Shown: positions 16,955 to 24,214 of the stretch, piece by piece
Numbering within the stretch: position 1 is the first letter of the stretch
Layout of the letters: each line of letters begins with the position of its first letter
Virus record (IMG/VR): IMGVR_UViG_3300029989_000086
Location: 1-37,899 of that record
Strand: one strand, 5' to 3'
Source of the DNA: a virus
DNA length: 37,899 nt
Made by a program: the position numbers and the translations under genes
Notes under the pieces: model-generated
The model's input: the letters and a program-made list of their open reading frames with translations, nothing else
The model's database searches: none
Told to the model about the DNA's origin: nothing

Positions 16955-17525
16955 GCTTCCCGACCTCGACCAGTTCGAGGGTGGCTACCTCTTCACCTGG
17001 GGGTCTACGGCGTTGATCTACGCCGCAGAGGGGGGCTTCCCTGATGGCGAGGCTGAGGCGCACGCAATCTGGAGTCCGGGCGAAGGCCCCGTCGAGCCGC
17101 GCGACCCTGACCGGAAGCGGTGGCTCAGTGACCGCCCCCTGACGGACGAGGAGCTTCAGCGCTTCCTCGACGACTACGGCTTCGCGCCCGTCGAGAGCGA
17201 GCCGAAGCTCTCCAAGGGGATCGCCTACGCGTCGTGCATCTCGATCGCGCCGAGCACCTTCGGCAAGTTCGATGGACTCTACGTCGGAGACCTTCCGGGG
17301 TACACCATCGGCGACCCGCCGTACAACCCGGGCGGTCGTCAGCTGTGGGGCACGGGGATCACGTCGATCACGCTACCCACGGCCTCGAAGTTCCCGAGCA
17401 AGGAGTATGTCCACATCGACGCCATCCACAGCGTGCTCAAACTCACCCTGGGTAATCCGATCGTGCAGGAGAACATGATCCGCACGTTCAAGGCGTTCGA
17501 GGCCCTGCGGAGGGTTGAGGCCTAA
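16947..17525 (+). CDS. Hypothetical protein of the replication cluster
   Basis: 192 aa from ATG 16947, overlapping the previous stop by 8 bases; an ATG at 16941 in frame is equally possible, as neither has a good ribosome binding site. Acidic N-terminal half (LDQFEGGYLFTWGS), then a Gly/Pro/Thr-rich beta region (GDPPYNPGGRQLWGTG) and a helical end. No known motif. It ends one base into the start of the helicase-like gene, implying coupling to it. Confidence 0.55.
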   Translation: MSELPDLDQFEGGYLFTWGSTALIYAAEGGFPDGEAEAHAIWSPGEGPVEPRDPDRKRWLSDRPLTDEELQRFLDDYGFAPVESEPKLSKGIAYASCISIAPSTFGKFDGLYVGDLPGYTIGDPPYNPGGRQLWGTGITSITLPTASKFPSKEYVHIDAIHSVLKLTLGNPIVQENMIRTFKAFEALRRVEA

Positions 17526-18361
17526 TGCCCCTGAGTGCAGGACGTGCGTTTCGCATGAATGCCGCCTCTGCACCGCCGCTACCACAACCTGTTGAGCTGC
17601 AAGACATCTGGAACTGGGGCATCACCCCTCGCCGGGGTCAGCTCATCATGGTTGCTGGTAGGTCGGGTTCTCAGAAGTCTGGCTTCATGCTGTTCTACGC
17701 AACGAGAATGGGCCTACCGACGCTCTACATGAGTGGCGACATGACCCCCTTCGAGGCCACGAGCAGGTTGGCCTGCATGGAGACCGGCGACGAGACTGAG
17801 GACGTGGAGAGATGGTGGAACGACCCGATTGAGGGTGCGCGATACCGAGACGCTCTCGACAACTCGAACATCAAGTTCAGTTTCGGACAGCCGATCACCT
17901 GGGCGAACATCAGTGCCGAGATCGAAGCATGGGTGGAGCTTTACAACGAGTACCCACCCGTCATCATCATCGACAATCTGATGGACGTGGAGGACTGCGA
18001 GGACGAAGACAACGCAACTCAACGCTCAGCGATGCAGAACTTTTCTGCTCTGTGTCGCGAGACAGGGTCTACAATCTTCGTCATCCACCACGCCACCGAC
18101 AAGTCGGACAGGGCAGACATGCTCCCCGGAAAGCCTCCGAGCAAACGTGAGGTCAAGAACGGGGTAAGCGAGAAGCCGCAGCTGATGCTTACGGTGGCGC
18201 TCGATCCAGTCTCAAGGGAGCTGCGGGTGGCATGCGTGAAGCAAAGGATGGGTCGATCCGACCCCTCGGCCGAAGACTACGTCCGAATCCAGGCATACCC
18301 GGAGCAGACGAGATTCGGCCCTCGGATCACCCATCTACCGACATGGAAGGGGTTGGCATAG
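17525..18361 (+). CDS. DnaB/RecA-type ATPase (putative replicative helicase)
   Basis: 278 aa. Walker A is AGRSGSQKSG (Lys51, Ser52; the usual Gly before Lys is Gln). LYMSGDMTPFE resembles the DnaB motif after strand 2. Walker B is VIIIDNLMD (Asp150), and FVIHHATDKSD resembles the DnaB/RepA motif 3. The family comprises hexameric helicases (DnaB, RepA) and RecA-like ATPases. The chain lacks a DnaB N-terminal domain and is only about the size of the ATPase core, as in RepA-like or Bcep-type phage helicases. It lies next to the primase genes and a Hjc-like nuclease. It could also be a helicase loader, but the motif 3 signature favours the helicase class. Confidence 0.75.
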   Translation: MPLSAGRAFRMNAASAPPLPQPVELQDIWNWGITPRRGQLIMVAGRSGSQKSGFMLFYATRMGLPTLYMSGDMTPFEATSRLACMETGDETEDVERWWNDPIEGARYRDALDNSNIKFSFGQPITWANISAEIEAWVELYNEYPPVIIIDNLMDVEDCEDEDNATQRSAMQNFSALCRETGSTIFVIHHATDKSDRADMLPGKPPSKREVKNGVSEKPQLMLTVALDPVSRELRVACVKQRMGRSDPSAEDYVRIQAYPEQTRFGPRITHLPTWKGLA

Positions 18362-18591
18362 TGCAGTTCGAGAACTACGAACCCTCGGTGGCCGGCATGA
18401 CCGGAATGATGACCGAGGACCAGAAGGCGGCAACGGAGATCATGGTCTCCTTCATCCAGGCCGTATTTCAGGCGACGGACCCGCTGAAGTTGGTTCGTCA
18501 GAGCGGTGTCACGATCAGGGATGAGACAACCGTCGCTCACCTGATCGATACCGCTCGGGTGTCGATCGACACTGATTGGGAGGTCAGCTGA
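18361..18591 (+). CDS. Small hypothetical protein
   Basis: 76 aa from a GTG at 18361 (one-base overlap with the previous stop), AAGGGG upstream. Mostly helical; Met-rich in the first half (MTGMMTEDQ). No motif recognised. It is coupled to the genes on both sides. Confidence 0.5.
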   Translation: MQFENYEPSVAGMTGMMTEDQKAATEIMVSFIQAVFQATDPLKLVRQSGVTIRDETTVAHLIDTARVSIDTDWEVS

Positions 18592-18761
18592 TGCACGCAC
18601 CGAACCACGGGATGTTGATCCGGGCCACCGACCCGGATACCAGGGAGGTGCTAGAGGGCTACCTGTTCATCGGGGGGCGCTGTGCTCCGTACCTGGGCAT
18701 GAGGGCATACAACGCCTCATGGGTGCTGATGCCGGGCGTCAAGTTGGAGATCGTGAAGTGA
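18591..18761 (+). CDS. Small hypothetical protein
   Basis: 56 aa, ATG at 18591 sharing a base with the previous stop (TGATG), good ribosome binding site GGGAGG. A short beta-rich chain (LIRATDPDTREVLEGYLFIGG) with one Cys. No family recognised. Confidence 0.5.
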   Translation: MHAPNHGMLIRATDPDTREVLEGYLFIGGRCAPYLGMRAYNASWVLMPGVKLEIVK

Positions 18762-18994
18762 CGCTCTACGCAGACCTGTCCATCAATAGAACGCAGTCGG
18801 CCGGCTCGATCTATATGAACCGCGTCACCAACTGCGATCGGTCGGTAATGACCTCAGCCATGGTGAGTGTGTATCACGTCAAAGACACGGCGGGTCGCGT
18901 CGCGACCGTCAGCCATCGCTACGGAGACGGCGCGGTGGAGCTACTCAGGAAGGCGCTCAACGCCCTCCACGAGAAGGAGGAGCATGGCGACTAG
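18758..18994 (+). CDS. Small hypothetical protein
   Basis: 78 aa from GTG 18758 (GTGA overlap). Starts VTLYADLSINRTQSAG and ends in an acidic helix. Likely a small alpha/beta domain; function unknown. It overlaps the Hjc-like gene by 11 bases. Confidence 0.5.
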   Translation: MTLYADLSINRTQSAGSIYMNRVTNCDRSVMTSAMVSVYHVKDTAGRVATVSHRYGDGAVELLRKALNALHEKEEHGD

Positions 18995-19352
18995 TCAGGC
19001 TACGAAGAACAAGTGGGCAGGTTCGGCCTGGGAGATGGCCCTGCTCAAGGGCCTCCGCGAGGAGGGCTTCGAGGTCGAACGACTGCACCTGACTGGACAG
19101 CACGACGAGGGAGACCTTGCCATCCGCCACGGGGAGGACGACTGGACGCTCATCGAGGCCAAGGCGGGAAGGTTCCTTCCTTCCAGCTTCATCCAGCAGG
19201 CCGAGGTCGAGGCGAAGAACTTCGCCAAGAGTCGGAAGCTGGACGAGTTTGATGTCGATGGCATCGTCGTCGTGAAGCGACGGGGAAAGCCATGGAGTCA
19301 GGCCTACGTCCTTACCACCCTCGATGCCTACCTAGGATTCCCCGATGAGTGA
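18984..19352 (+). CDS. Hjc-like PD-(D/E)XK nuclease (putative Holliday junction resolvase)
   Basis: 122 aa, ATG at 18984 with AGGAGG a few bases upstream (18975-18980). The small restriction-endonuclease-like core is complete: Glu17 (SAWE), Asp44 (EGDLAI), Glu58-x-Lys60 (LIEAKAG), and a helix after the active site. This matches Hjc/VRR-like nucleases that cut branched DNA. It probably resolves recombination or replication intermediates before packaging. The C-terminal VVVKRRGKPWSQ adds a basic DNA-binding face. It overlaps the next small gene by 8 bases. Confidence 0.75.
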   Translation: MATSQATKNKWAGSAWEMALLKGLREEGFEVERLHLTGQHDEGDLAIRHGEDDWTLIEAKAGRFLPSSFIQQAEVEAKNFAKSRKLDEFDVDGIVVVKRRGKPWSQAYVLTTLDAYLGFPDE

Positions 19353-19488
19353 TTGTGTAACTTGCGACCGGAACATCTACGGTGACGAACTTTGTCCCCA
19401 CACCGAGCTGCCCGTGTATTCCTGCGCTCACTGCGCCGGGATTGCATGGGACTCGGACAGTGGATCGCCGGACCTGTGGGAGCGCTAG
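19345..19488 (+). CDS. Small multi-cysteine zinc-finger protein
   Basis: 47 aa, ATG at 19345. Contains DCVTCDRN, then LCPH, then SCAHCAG: three CxxC/CxxH-like pairs that could bind one or two zinc ions. It overlaps the Hjc-like gene by 8 bases and the primase zinc-finger gene by 43. Function unknown; such proteins often bind nucleic acid. Its codons for VTC contain the recurrent 12-bp motif. Confidence 0.55.
   Translation: MSDCVTCDRNIYGDELCPHTELPVYSCAHCAGIAWDSDSGSPDLWER
19354..19365 (+). promoter_or_regulatory. Recurrent motif, copy 3 (TGTGTAACTTGC)
   Basis: Identical to copy 1 over 12 bases but inside the small zinc-finger frame, where it encodes part of CVTC, so protein coding could also explain it. 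About 80 bases before the primase gene. Confidence 0.35.
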
Positions 19489-19850
19489 ACCTACGGGCAA
19501 CCTTGGAGTTCTACGGAGTGCGGTATCGCGAGGGCCGCAGGGAGCAGAAGGTCTGTTGCCCAATCCACGGGGACCACGATCCGTCAATGAACGTGAACCT
19601 CGACGAAGGTGTGGTCTTCTGCCACGCCTGCGGCTTCGGTGGGAACGCGCTTCAGATGATCATGACGATGGAGGAGTTGGATAAGGATGCCGCAAGAACC
19701 TTTGCATCCGCTGCGGGAATCGAGACTCTCGATGAACAAGGAAGCGGCGAACAGGTACTCGGGGGCTATCTTTCTGGCCGGAGGGTGGCTCGAAAAACGA
19801 GGGATAAGCGACGAGACCGCAGAGTCCTTCCGTCTTGGGGTGGTTACTAA
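19446..19850 (+). CDS. DNA primase, zinc-binding domain (CHC2-like), first frame
   Basis: 134 aa from ATG 19446. The zinc site is Cys38-x2-His41 (CCPIHGD) with Cys59-x2-Cys62 (FCHACGFGG), typical of DnaG/gp4-type primases, followed by the helix NALQMIMTMEELDKDAA. After about residue 97 the sequence (SGRRVARKTRDKRRDRR) turns basic and unstructured, looking like out-of-frame translation, while the primase-like sequence continues in the +1 frame. So the functional primase is either two proteins made from overlapping genes or one made by a +1 shift near 19700-19740. Confidence 0.75.
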   Translation: MGLGQWIAGPVGALDLRATLEFYGVRYREGRREQKVCCPIHGDHDPSMNVNLDEGVVFCHACGFGGNALQMIMTMEELDKDAARTFASAAGIETLDEQGSGEQVLGGYLSGRRVARKTRDKRRDRRVLPSWGGY

Positions 19851-20373
19851 CCCCATCCCTGGGCACGAGCGCTACGAGGGCTGGCTCTCCATCCCCTACC
19901 TGGACTATCGGGACAGGGTCCTCAAGGTCCGGTTCCGGTGCCTCGGGGAGCATGGTGGGAAGTGCAAGGACTTCGGTCACGGCAAGTACATCGACCTCCC
20001 CCACGAGGTAGCCAGGGTCTTCAACACGAAGGCGCTGCACGACCCAGGGGAAGAGGTGCATATCTGTGAGGGTGAGCTGGACTCAGTGATCCTCACGCAG
20101 GCTGGACTGAACGCGATCGCACTGCCGGGTGCCAATCAGTGGCGCTACCACCACACACGGATGCTGGCGGACTACTCCAAGGTCTACGTGTGGGCTGACG
20201 CCGACGACGCCGGCTCTCAGTTCGCGTCAGATGTGCTCTCTTCGATGTCCCGAGCAGATCAGGTCCGGCTTCCCCCGGGCCTCGACGTCAACGACTACTT
20301 CCTGCGAGAAGGGGTCGACGGGCTCTGGGCACTGAAGGACCAGCTGGACGAGCTGACTGACGAGACCGCGTGA
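19687..20373 (+). CDS. DNA primase, catalytic (TOPRIM) domain, second frame
   Basis: 228 aa from ATG 19687 (GGAGGAG at 19670-19676) or 213 aa from ATG 19732, where similarity to primases begins. ANRYSGAIFLAGGWLEKRGIS and FRLGVV are the usual lead into the catalytic core. The TOPRIM signature is complete: VHICEGELD (Glu113 counted from 19732) and WADADDAG (Asp156, Asp158). It makes RNA primers for the helicase fork. It overlaps the zinc-finger frame by 119-164 bases. Similar split or overlapping primase frames are known in other actinophages. Confidence 0.8.
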   Translation: MPQEPLHPLRESRLSMNKEAANRYSGAIFLAGGWLEKRGISDETAESFRLGVVTNPIPGHERYEGWLSIPYLDYRDRVLKVRFRCLGEHGGKCKDFGHGKYIDLPHEVARVFNTKALHDPGEEVHICEGELDSVILTQAGLNAIALPGANQWRYHHTRMLADYSKVYVWADADDAGSQFASDVLSSMSRADQVRLPPGLDVNDYFLREGVDGLWALKDQLDELTDETA

Positions 20374-20921
20374 GCACCTTGAAGTTCGGTCTCACTGAGG
20401 CTCGAAAGCTAAGACCCATTCTCAATCCGGAATGGGGAAAGCTCGACAAGGATCTATTGCCTGAACTCGATGAGGTTTGCGTAGAGGTTCTTGAGGCAGC
20501 GGTGGACATTGCTGAGGAGCGGACTAAGTACGCTTGCCTCGCACAAATCTACTGGACAATGGAGGACGGAAGCCTTAAATCCTTCGATCCAGCTGCGGAA
20601 AAGGTCGCCATCGTGTACTCAACGCAGGGTGAGGCCGACAAGGCAGCCGGGATGTTCCAGGGTGGGGGAAGCTCGAAGGAGCTTTTGAGGACCTGGGTTC
20701 TGCCCGTGTGGCACGAGAGTCCCAACGAGTGGAAGAAGGCCCGCAGAAAGGCACAGGAGGCCGCTGAGGAGGCTCTACGGGGTGGCTCACAGGCCGACAG
20801 GCTGGCAGCCAAGATGCAAGCTGAAGAGGTCGGCCATTGTGACGGCCGAGCAAACGATAAGAACGGTGAACCGAAGTCTTGCATTAGGCCGACGGATCAT
20901 CCCGGATCTCACTGGGCATGA
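20370..20921 (+). CDS. Hypothetical protein of the replication cluster
   Basis: 183 aa from GTG 20370 (GTGA overlap with primase). The body is alpha-helical and charged, with a Lys/Ala/Glu-rich helix (KKARRKAQEAAEEA) and a C-terminal segment CDGRANDKNGEPKSC that could be a small zinc or loop motif with HPGSHWA. No known family. Tight coupling to the primase suggests a role in replication. Confidence 0.55.
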   Translation: MSTLKFGLTEARKLRPILNPEWGKLDKDLLPELDEVCVEVLEAAVDIAEERTKYACLAQIYWTMEDGSLKSFDPAAEKVAIVYSTQGEADKAAGMFQGGGSSKELLRTWVLPVWHESPNEWKKARRKAQEAAEEALRGGSQADRLAAKMQAEEVGHCDGRANDKNGEPKSCIRPTDHPGSHWA

Positions 20922-20922
20922 A

Positions 20923-20934
20923 TGTGCAACTTGA
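20923..20934 (+). promoter_or_regulatory. Recurrent motif, copy 4 (TGTGCAACTTGA)
   Basis: In a true intergenic gap, ten bases before the AAAGGA ribosome binding site (20945-20950) of the HNH gene. Identical to the copy on the other strand at 34312-34323. Confidence 0.5.
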
Positions 20935-20960
20935 GATCACTACGAAAGGATAACTGAATA

Positions 20961-21428
20961 GTGAGACGCGGCCCCGTTAGCTGGGAGTTCGTTAAGTCGC
21001 GTTGCGTTCGCCATGGCGACTGCCTCGTCTGGATGGGGGCTCGGACATCCCTTGGCTACGGACACCTCCGAGACCACGACCAGAACAAGTACGTCCATCG
21101 ACTTGCCTACGAGTTCAACGTCGGATCAATCCCCGATGGACTGCTCGTCGACCACGCCTGCCGGAATCCATCGTGTTGCGAACCGTCACATCTTCGCCTT
21201 GCTACGGCCAAATAGAACGCCGAGAACGTGTCCGGCCAACGCAGTGACAACACGCTTGGCTCTCGTGGAGTGGAGCGCACTCCTTATGGGTTTCGCGGGG
21301 TCGTGAAGCACAACGGCAGGGCTGTCCACACAACCACCTATGCAACACCTGAGGAAGCTGGCGAGGCGTGTCGACTCCTGCGGCTGGAGCTATTCACCCA
21401 TAACGACAATGACAGGAGGAACGCCTAG
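20961..21428 (+). pseudogene. HNH homing-type endonuclease interrupted by an in-frame amber codon
   Basis: From GTG 20961 the frame reads a complete HNH core (DCLVWMG, YVHRLAYEF, LLVDHACRNPSCCEPSHL) up to ATAK, then TAG at 21213-21215. The same frame continues without shift: NAENVSGQRSDNTLGSRGV, GFRGVV, YATPEEAGEACRLL, RLELFTHND, to TAG at 21426-21428. This continuation is the standard C-terminal DNA-binding part of this HNH class, where Gln-Asn usually stands at the stop. A single CAG-to-TAG change explains it. The element is either a freshly inactivated freestanding homing endonuclease, an amber-readthrough gene, or it works as an 84-aa N-terminal nuclease. Intact codons after the stop suggest the change is recent. 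Confidence 0.8.
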
Positions 21429-21679
21429 TGCGCGTTCTCATTTATCACACCGCACCGTGGTGCACGCCATGCAAGAAGCTGAAACCGAAGGCAAAGAAGA
21501 TCGCTGCCGAAATGGGAGCGGAGTTCCGCGAGGTCAACATCGACGAGCGGATGCCCGTTATCCCGCAGATCCTCGGAGTGCCGACCGTTGCGATCTTCGA
21601 GGAGGGCTCAGGTGAGCCGCTGGTCGTCCTCGGACCTCAGCAGGCAACGCCGGCCAACATCCGGAAATGGCTGTCGTGA
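21428..21679 (+). CDS. Thioredoxin/glutaredoxin-like protein
   Basis: 83 aa from GTG 21428, which shares a base with the preceding TAG; AGGAGG lies at 21415-21420. The active site is WCTPC (Cys12, Cys15) after a first beta strand, with the cis-Pro segment LGVPTVAIF. This is a minimal thioredoxin fold (NrdH/glutaredoxin size). It would reduce disulfides, for example for ribonucleotide reductase, or modulate a phage or host enzyme. No ribonucleotide reductase gene is seen in the window. Confidence 0.85.
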   Translation: MRVLIYHTAPWCTPCKKLKPKAKKIAAEMGAEFREVNIDERMPVIPQILGVPTVAIFEEGSGEPLVVLGPQQATPANIRKWLS

Positions 21680-22008
21680 GCTGCCTCGTCCTGCCGATCA
21701 ATCCGACGACAGAGATCCTCGGTGAGGTCCGCAACGAACGCGTAGCCCAGGACGCCAAGTGGGGCGAGCAGAACCACCGGGACGGAACCGGGGAGGGTCA
21801 ATCCCGAACCCTGGCCGATAGCGCACGAGACGCGTGTGACATCGCAGCCGAGAACGGGTTCTGCACATGGCGCCACATCCTCACCGAGGAGTTCTACGAA
21901 GCCATGGCTGAGTCCAACCAATCCAGCCTCCGCACAGAGCTGATCCAAGTGGCCGCAGTTTGCTGCGCGTGGGTCGAGGCAATCGATCGCCGTAAGGAAC
22001 TGGTATGA
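21667..22008 (+). CDS. MazG-like nucleotide pyrophosphohydrolase-type protein
   Basis: 113 aa. The pattern NERVAQDAKWGEQNH, then ILTEEFYEAMAES, then LRTELIQVAAVCCAWVEAID matches a widespread phage family related to the MazG/all-alpha NTP pyrophosphatases, with EE-x2-E type metal ligands on one helix. It could clean up nucleotide pools or (p)ppGpp; the exact substrate is unknown. ATG 21667 overlaps the thioredoxin gene by 13 bases; an alternative GTG lies at 21676. Confidence 0.6.
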   Translation: MAVVSCLVLPINPTTEILGEVRNERVAQDAKWGEQNHRDGTGEGQSRTLADSARDACDIAAENGFCTWRHILTEEFYEAMAESNQSSLRTELIQVAAVCCAWVEAIDRRKELV

Positions 22009-22952
22009 GCACTGGGTTTCCGATCCTGGACAGCATCTTCTCCGAAGATCCGGGACTGAAGGACATCGTCGATGATTCCACGATTACCGCTGAGATGGCG
22101 TCGGCTGGGCTCGGGAAGTTGGGTCACCCGGTTTCCGCCAGCACGATCCGGACATACCGCCGAAGCCGTAAGCCGAAGGTTGCCCCGGTAGCGCAGAGCG
22201 CCCTCGCTGACAGCGCCGGACTGAAGTCAGTGAAGATCCTCACGATGGACATCGAGACCATCCCTGCCCACGTATGGACCTACGACCTGAAGACCAGCTG
22301 GATTCCCCACAAGCACATCACGCAGCCTGGGGACATGCTCTGCTGGGCAGCTAAGTGGTACCACCAGCCCAACGACACCCTGTTCGCCGGCCGCAATAAG
22401 GGCTACGACGAGATGCTCGTCCAGCTGTGGACGCTCCTGGAAGAGGCCGACTACATGGTCGGCTGGAACTCGGACAGGTTCGATCTCCAGAAGACCCGTG
22501 GCTACTTCGCACGAGCTGGACTCCCTCCGTTCGTTCCGCCGAAGTCCATTGACCTGATGCGCACGGCGAAGACGTTCGGTTACGAATCCGCCAGCCTCGA
22601 CTACACGGCCCGCCAGTTCGGCGTGACCCGGAAGGTCGACAACGGCGGAGCCACCAACTGGGAAGGCTGCATGGCAGGCGACCAGAAGTCGTGGGACCTG
22701 ATGGAAGAGTACAACCGGGGCGACATCATCACCACCGAGGAACTGTTCGACGCGATGCGTCCCTGGATCAAGGGCCATCCGAACATCCACCCGGAACCGG
22801 GCTTCTGCCCCAGGTGCGCATCGGTCGACCTGACCTACGCGGGTGAGTTCCAGGCGGAGGCGTATCGCTACGCGATGTACCGCTGTGGCAACTGCCAGGG
22901 CCTGTCCCGGGAGACCGCACGTACCCGAGCCTCGATCCTCAGGGCGGTGTGA
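22005..22952 (+). CDS. 3'-5' exonuclease (DEDDy) with N-terminal HTH and C-terminal zinc ribbon
   Basis: 315 aa. Residues ~25-55 (ITAEMASAGLGKL, SASTIRTYRRSR) look like a winged or homeodomain-like helix-turn-helix. The exonuclease core follows: motif I MDIET (Asp82, Glu84), motif II GWNSDRFD (Asp160), motif III YNRGD (Tyr236, Asp240). Two CxxC pairs (Cys268/271 in FCPRC; Cys294/297 in RCGNC) make a C-terminal zinc ribbon. It is a stand-alone proofreading-type nuclease; no DNA polymerase gene is visible, so it may serve a host polymerase or degrade nicked host DNA or structured RNA. The HTH suggests sequence- or site-targeted recruitment. ATGA overlap with the previous gene. Confidence 0.8.
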   Translation: MSTGFPILDSIFSEDPGLKDIVDDSTITAEMASAGLGKLGHPVSASTIRTYRRSRKPKVAPVAQSALADSAGLKSVKILTMDIETIPAHVWTYDLKTSWIPHKHITQPGDMLCWAAKWYHQPNDTLFAGRNKGYDEMLVQLWTLLEEADYMVGWNSDRFDLQKTRGYFARAGLPPFVPPKSIDLMRTAKTFGYESASLDYTARQFGVTRKVDNGGATNWEGCMAGDQKSWDLMEEYNRGDIITTEELFDAMRPWIKGHPNIHPEPGFCPRCASVDLTYAGEFQAEAYRYAMYRCGNCQGLSRETARTRASILRAV

Positions 22953-22953
22953 C

Positions 22954-23253
22954 GTGGCGAACATCGCACGTAGCGAGATCGCTACGGCGACGGACTGTGA
23001 CTGGAGCTTCACCTCGAACGCCGACCTGATGGCAGCCCTGGAATCCCAGGCTCGCCGGACGACCGGACTGGGGGTCGACTCCGACGATGCGCTCCAAGAG
23101 GTCGTGCTCTGGCTGGCCGTTCGGCCCGAGCTTCACTCGCTCGATATCCCGTTGATCCTCAACCACACCCGCAGCCGGATTCAGGAGCTGAACCGCAGGG
23201 CGAAGGAGATCTTCGACATCGAGCTGGACTACGGCTCTCGCCGTGAGGCCTAG
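22954..23253 (+). CDS. Small protein resembling sigma-factor region 2
   Basis: 99 aa from GTG 22954. The stretch LGVDSDDALQEVVLWLAVRPE resembles the core-binding helix of sigma-70 family region 2 (D-x-x-Q-E-x-x-x-x-L pattern), and the C-terminal helix (RSRIQELNRRAKEI) is basic. It is too short for a full sigma factor. The next gene (11-base overlap) encodes a region-4-like HTH, so the two may act together as a split sigma or as an RNA polymerase-binding regulator. Tentative; read by eye only. Confidence 0.4.
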   Translation: MANIARSEIATATDCDWSFTSNADLMAALESQARRTTGLGVDSDDALQEVVLWLAVRPELHSLDIPLILNHTRSRIQELNRRAKEIFDIELDYGSRREA

Positions 23254-23608
23254 TCCCGGCACCTACACGCGGGACGACATCGAGAAGCTCCTGATGGCGC
23301 TGTTCAACGGCGGGATCAAGATCCGCGAGGACTACGCGCCAGACGACGACATGCCACGGGCGGCTGGGAACGCCGCTCGTGGTAACTCGTTCGCTGCCGA
23401 GCTGATCGACGCGAAGAACGCATGGCTCTGGGCTGTCGTGGGACAGCGCCTCTATAGCCCAGAAGCGGTCTTCCTTCACTACGGCGAGGGAATGGACCAC
23501 CACCGCATCGGACTCGCTCTCGGGACACCGAGGACGACGGTCATCGATCGCATCACCGCAGACATCGGCCTTCTGGCTGACGCGGCAAGCAAGGGCCTGA
23601 GGGCCTGA
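23243..23608 (+). CDS. HTH protein resembling sigma-factor region 4
   Basis: 121 aa from GTG 23243. Residues ~78-110 (AVFLHYGEGMDHHRIGLAL, GTPRTTVIDRI) match the pattern of the sigma-70/ECF region 4 helix-turn-helix (hydrophobic helix, then x-I-x-x-x-L-G-x-P-x-x-T-V-x-x-R-I). Function as a DNA-binding regulator, perhaps a half-sigma with the gene before it, is inferred. Many phage late-gene activators have this size. Confidence 0.5.
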   Translation: MRPSPGTYTRDDIEKLLMALFNGGIKIREDYAPDDDMPRAAGNAARGNSFAAELIDAKNAWLWAVVGQRLYSPEAVFLHYGEGMDHHRIGLALGTPRTTVIDRITADIGLLADAASKGLRA

Positions 23609-23617
23609 GGAGGAAGT

Positions 23618-24214
23618 ATGGGAAAGATCACTGCTGAGCTGGCTGACGGCTCGATCCTGGAGGCTTCCGCCTCCATCGTAAGCATCACCACCGACACAGA
23701 GCACGACTACGACCTGGGTTCGTGGTGGAGTGTCCCGATTCTCACGTACCGCCTGGAGGCGAACCTCCTCGACGGGTACAAGATCACCAAGCCCAAGCCG
23801 GCCTACAAGGTCGACCAGGAGCTGATCACCGAGGAGGACTACGCGAACCTTCCTGATGGTGCAACCGTGAACCCATCCAGGTCCTACCTCACCTGGCGGG
23901 GCGACTCGATGCACTACATCAAGCGTGATGGCATGTTCTGCACAGTTGACTACTACCCCGCCTCAGCTTGGCCTGCCATCAAGCTGACCGGAGCTGCCCG
24001 CACGGTCCGCTCCCTGCCGGACACCGAGGTCACGATCTCGGCCAAGAAGCTCGACCTGCTGAACGCCGAGCTGGTCGACGTGCACGAGGAGAAGGAAACC
24101 CTCCGTGCGCGGGTGGCTGAGCTGGTCGAACAGGTCAACAAGGAGCGCTATGTGAACGCTGGCCTCCGGAACGCCATCAGCGAAGCCAAGTACGAGTTGG
24201 ATCTCGTCGCGTGA
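23618..24214 (+). CDS. Hypothetical protein with C-terminal coiled coil
   Basis: 198 aa, ATG 23618 with GAGGAGGAAGT. The first two thirds are beta-rich (SIVSITTDTEHDYDLGSWWSV). Residues ~140-190 (AKKLDLLNAELVDVHEEKE, RARVAELVEQVNKE) form a coiled coil that would dimerise it. It overlaps the ATP-grasp gene by 4 bases. Function unknown. Confidence 0.55.
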   Translation: MGKITAELADGSILEASASIVSITTDTEHDYDLGSWWSVPILTYRLEANLLDGYKITKPKPAYKVDQELITEEDYANLPDGATVNPSRSYLTWRGDSMHYIKRDGMFCTVDYYPASAWPAIKLTGAARTVRSLPDTEVTISAKKLDLLNAELVDVHEEKETLRARVAELVEQVNKERYVNAGLRNAISEAKYELDLVA

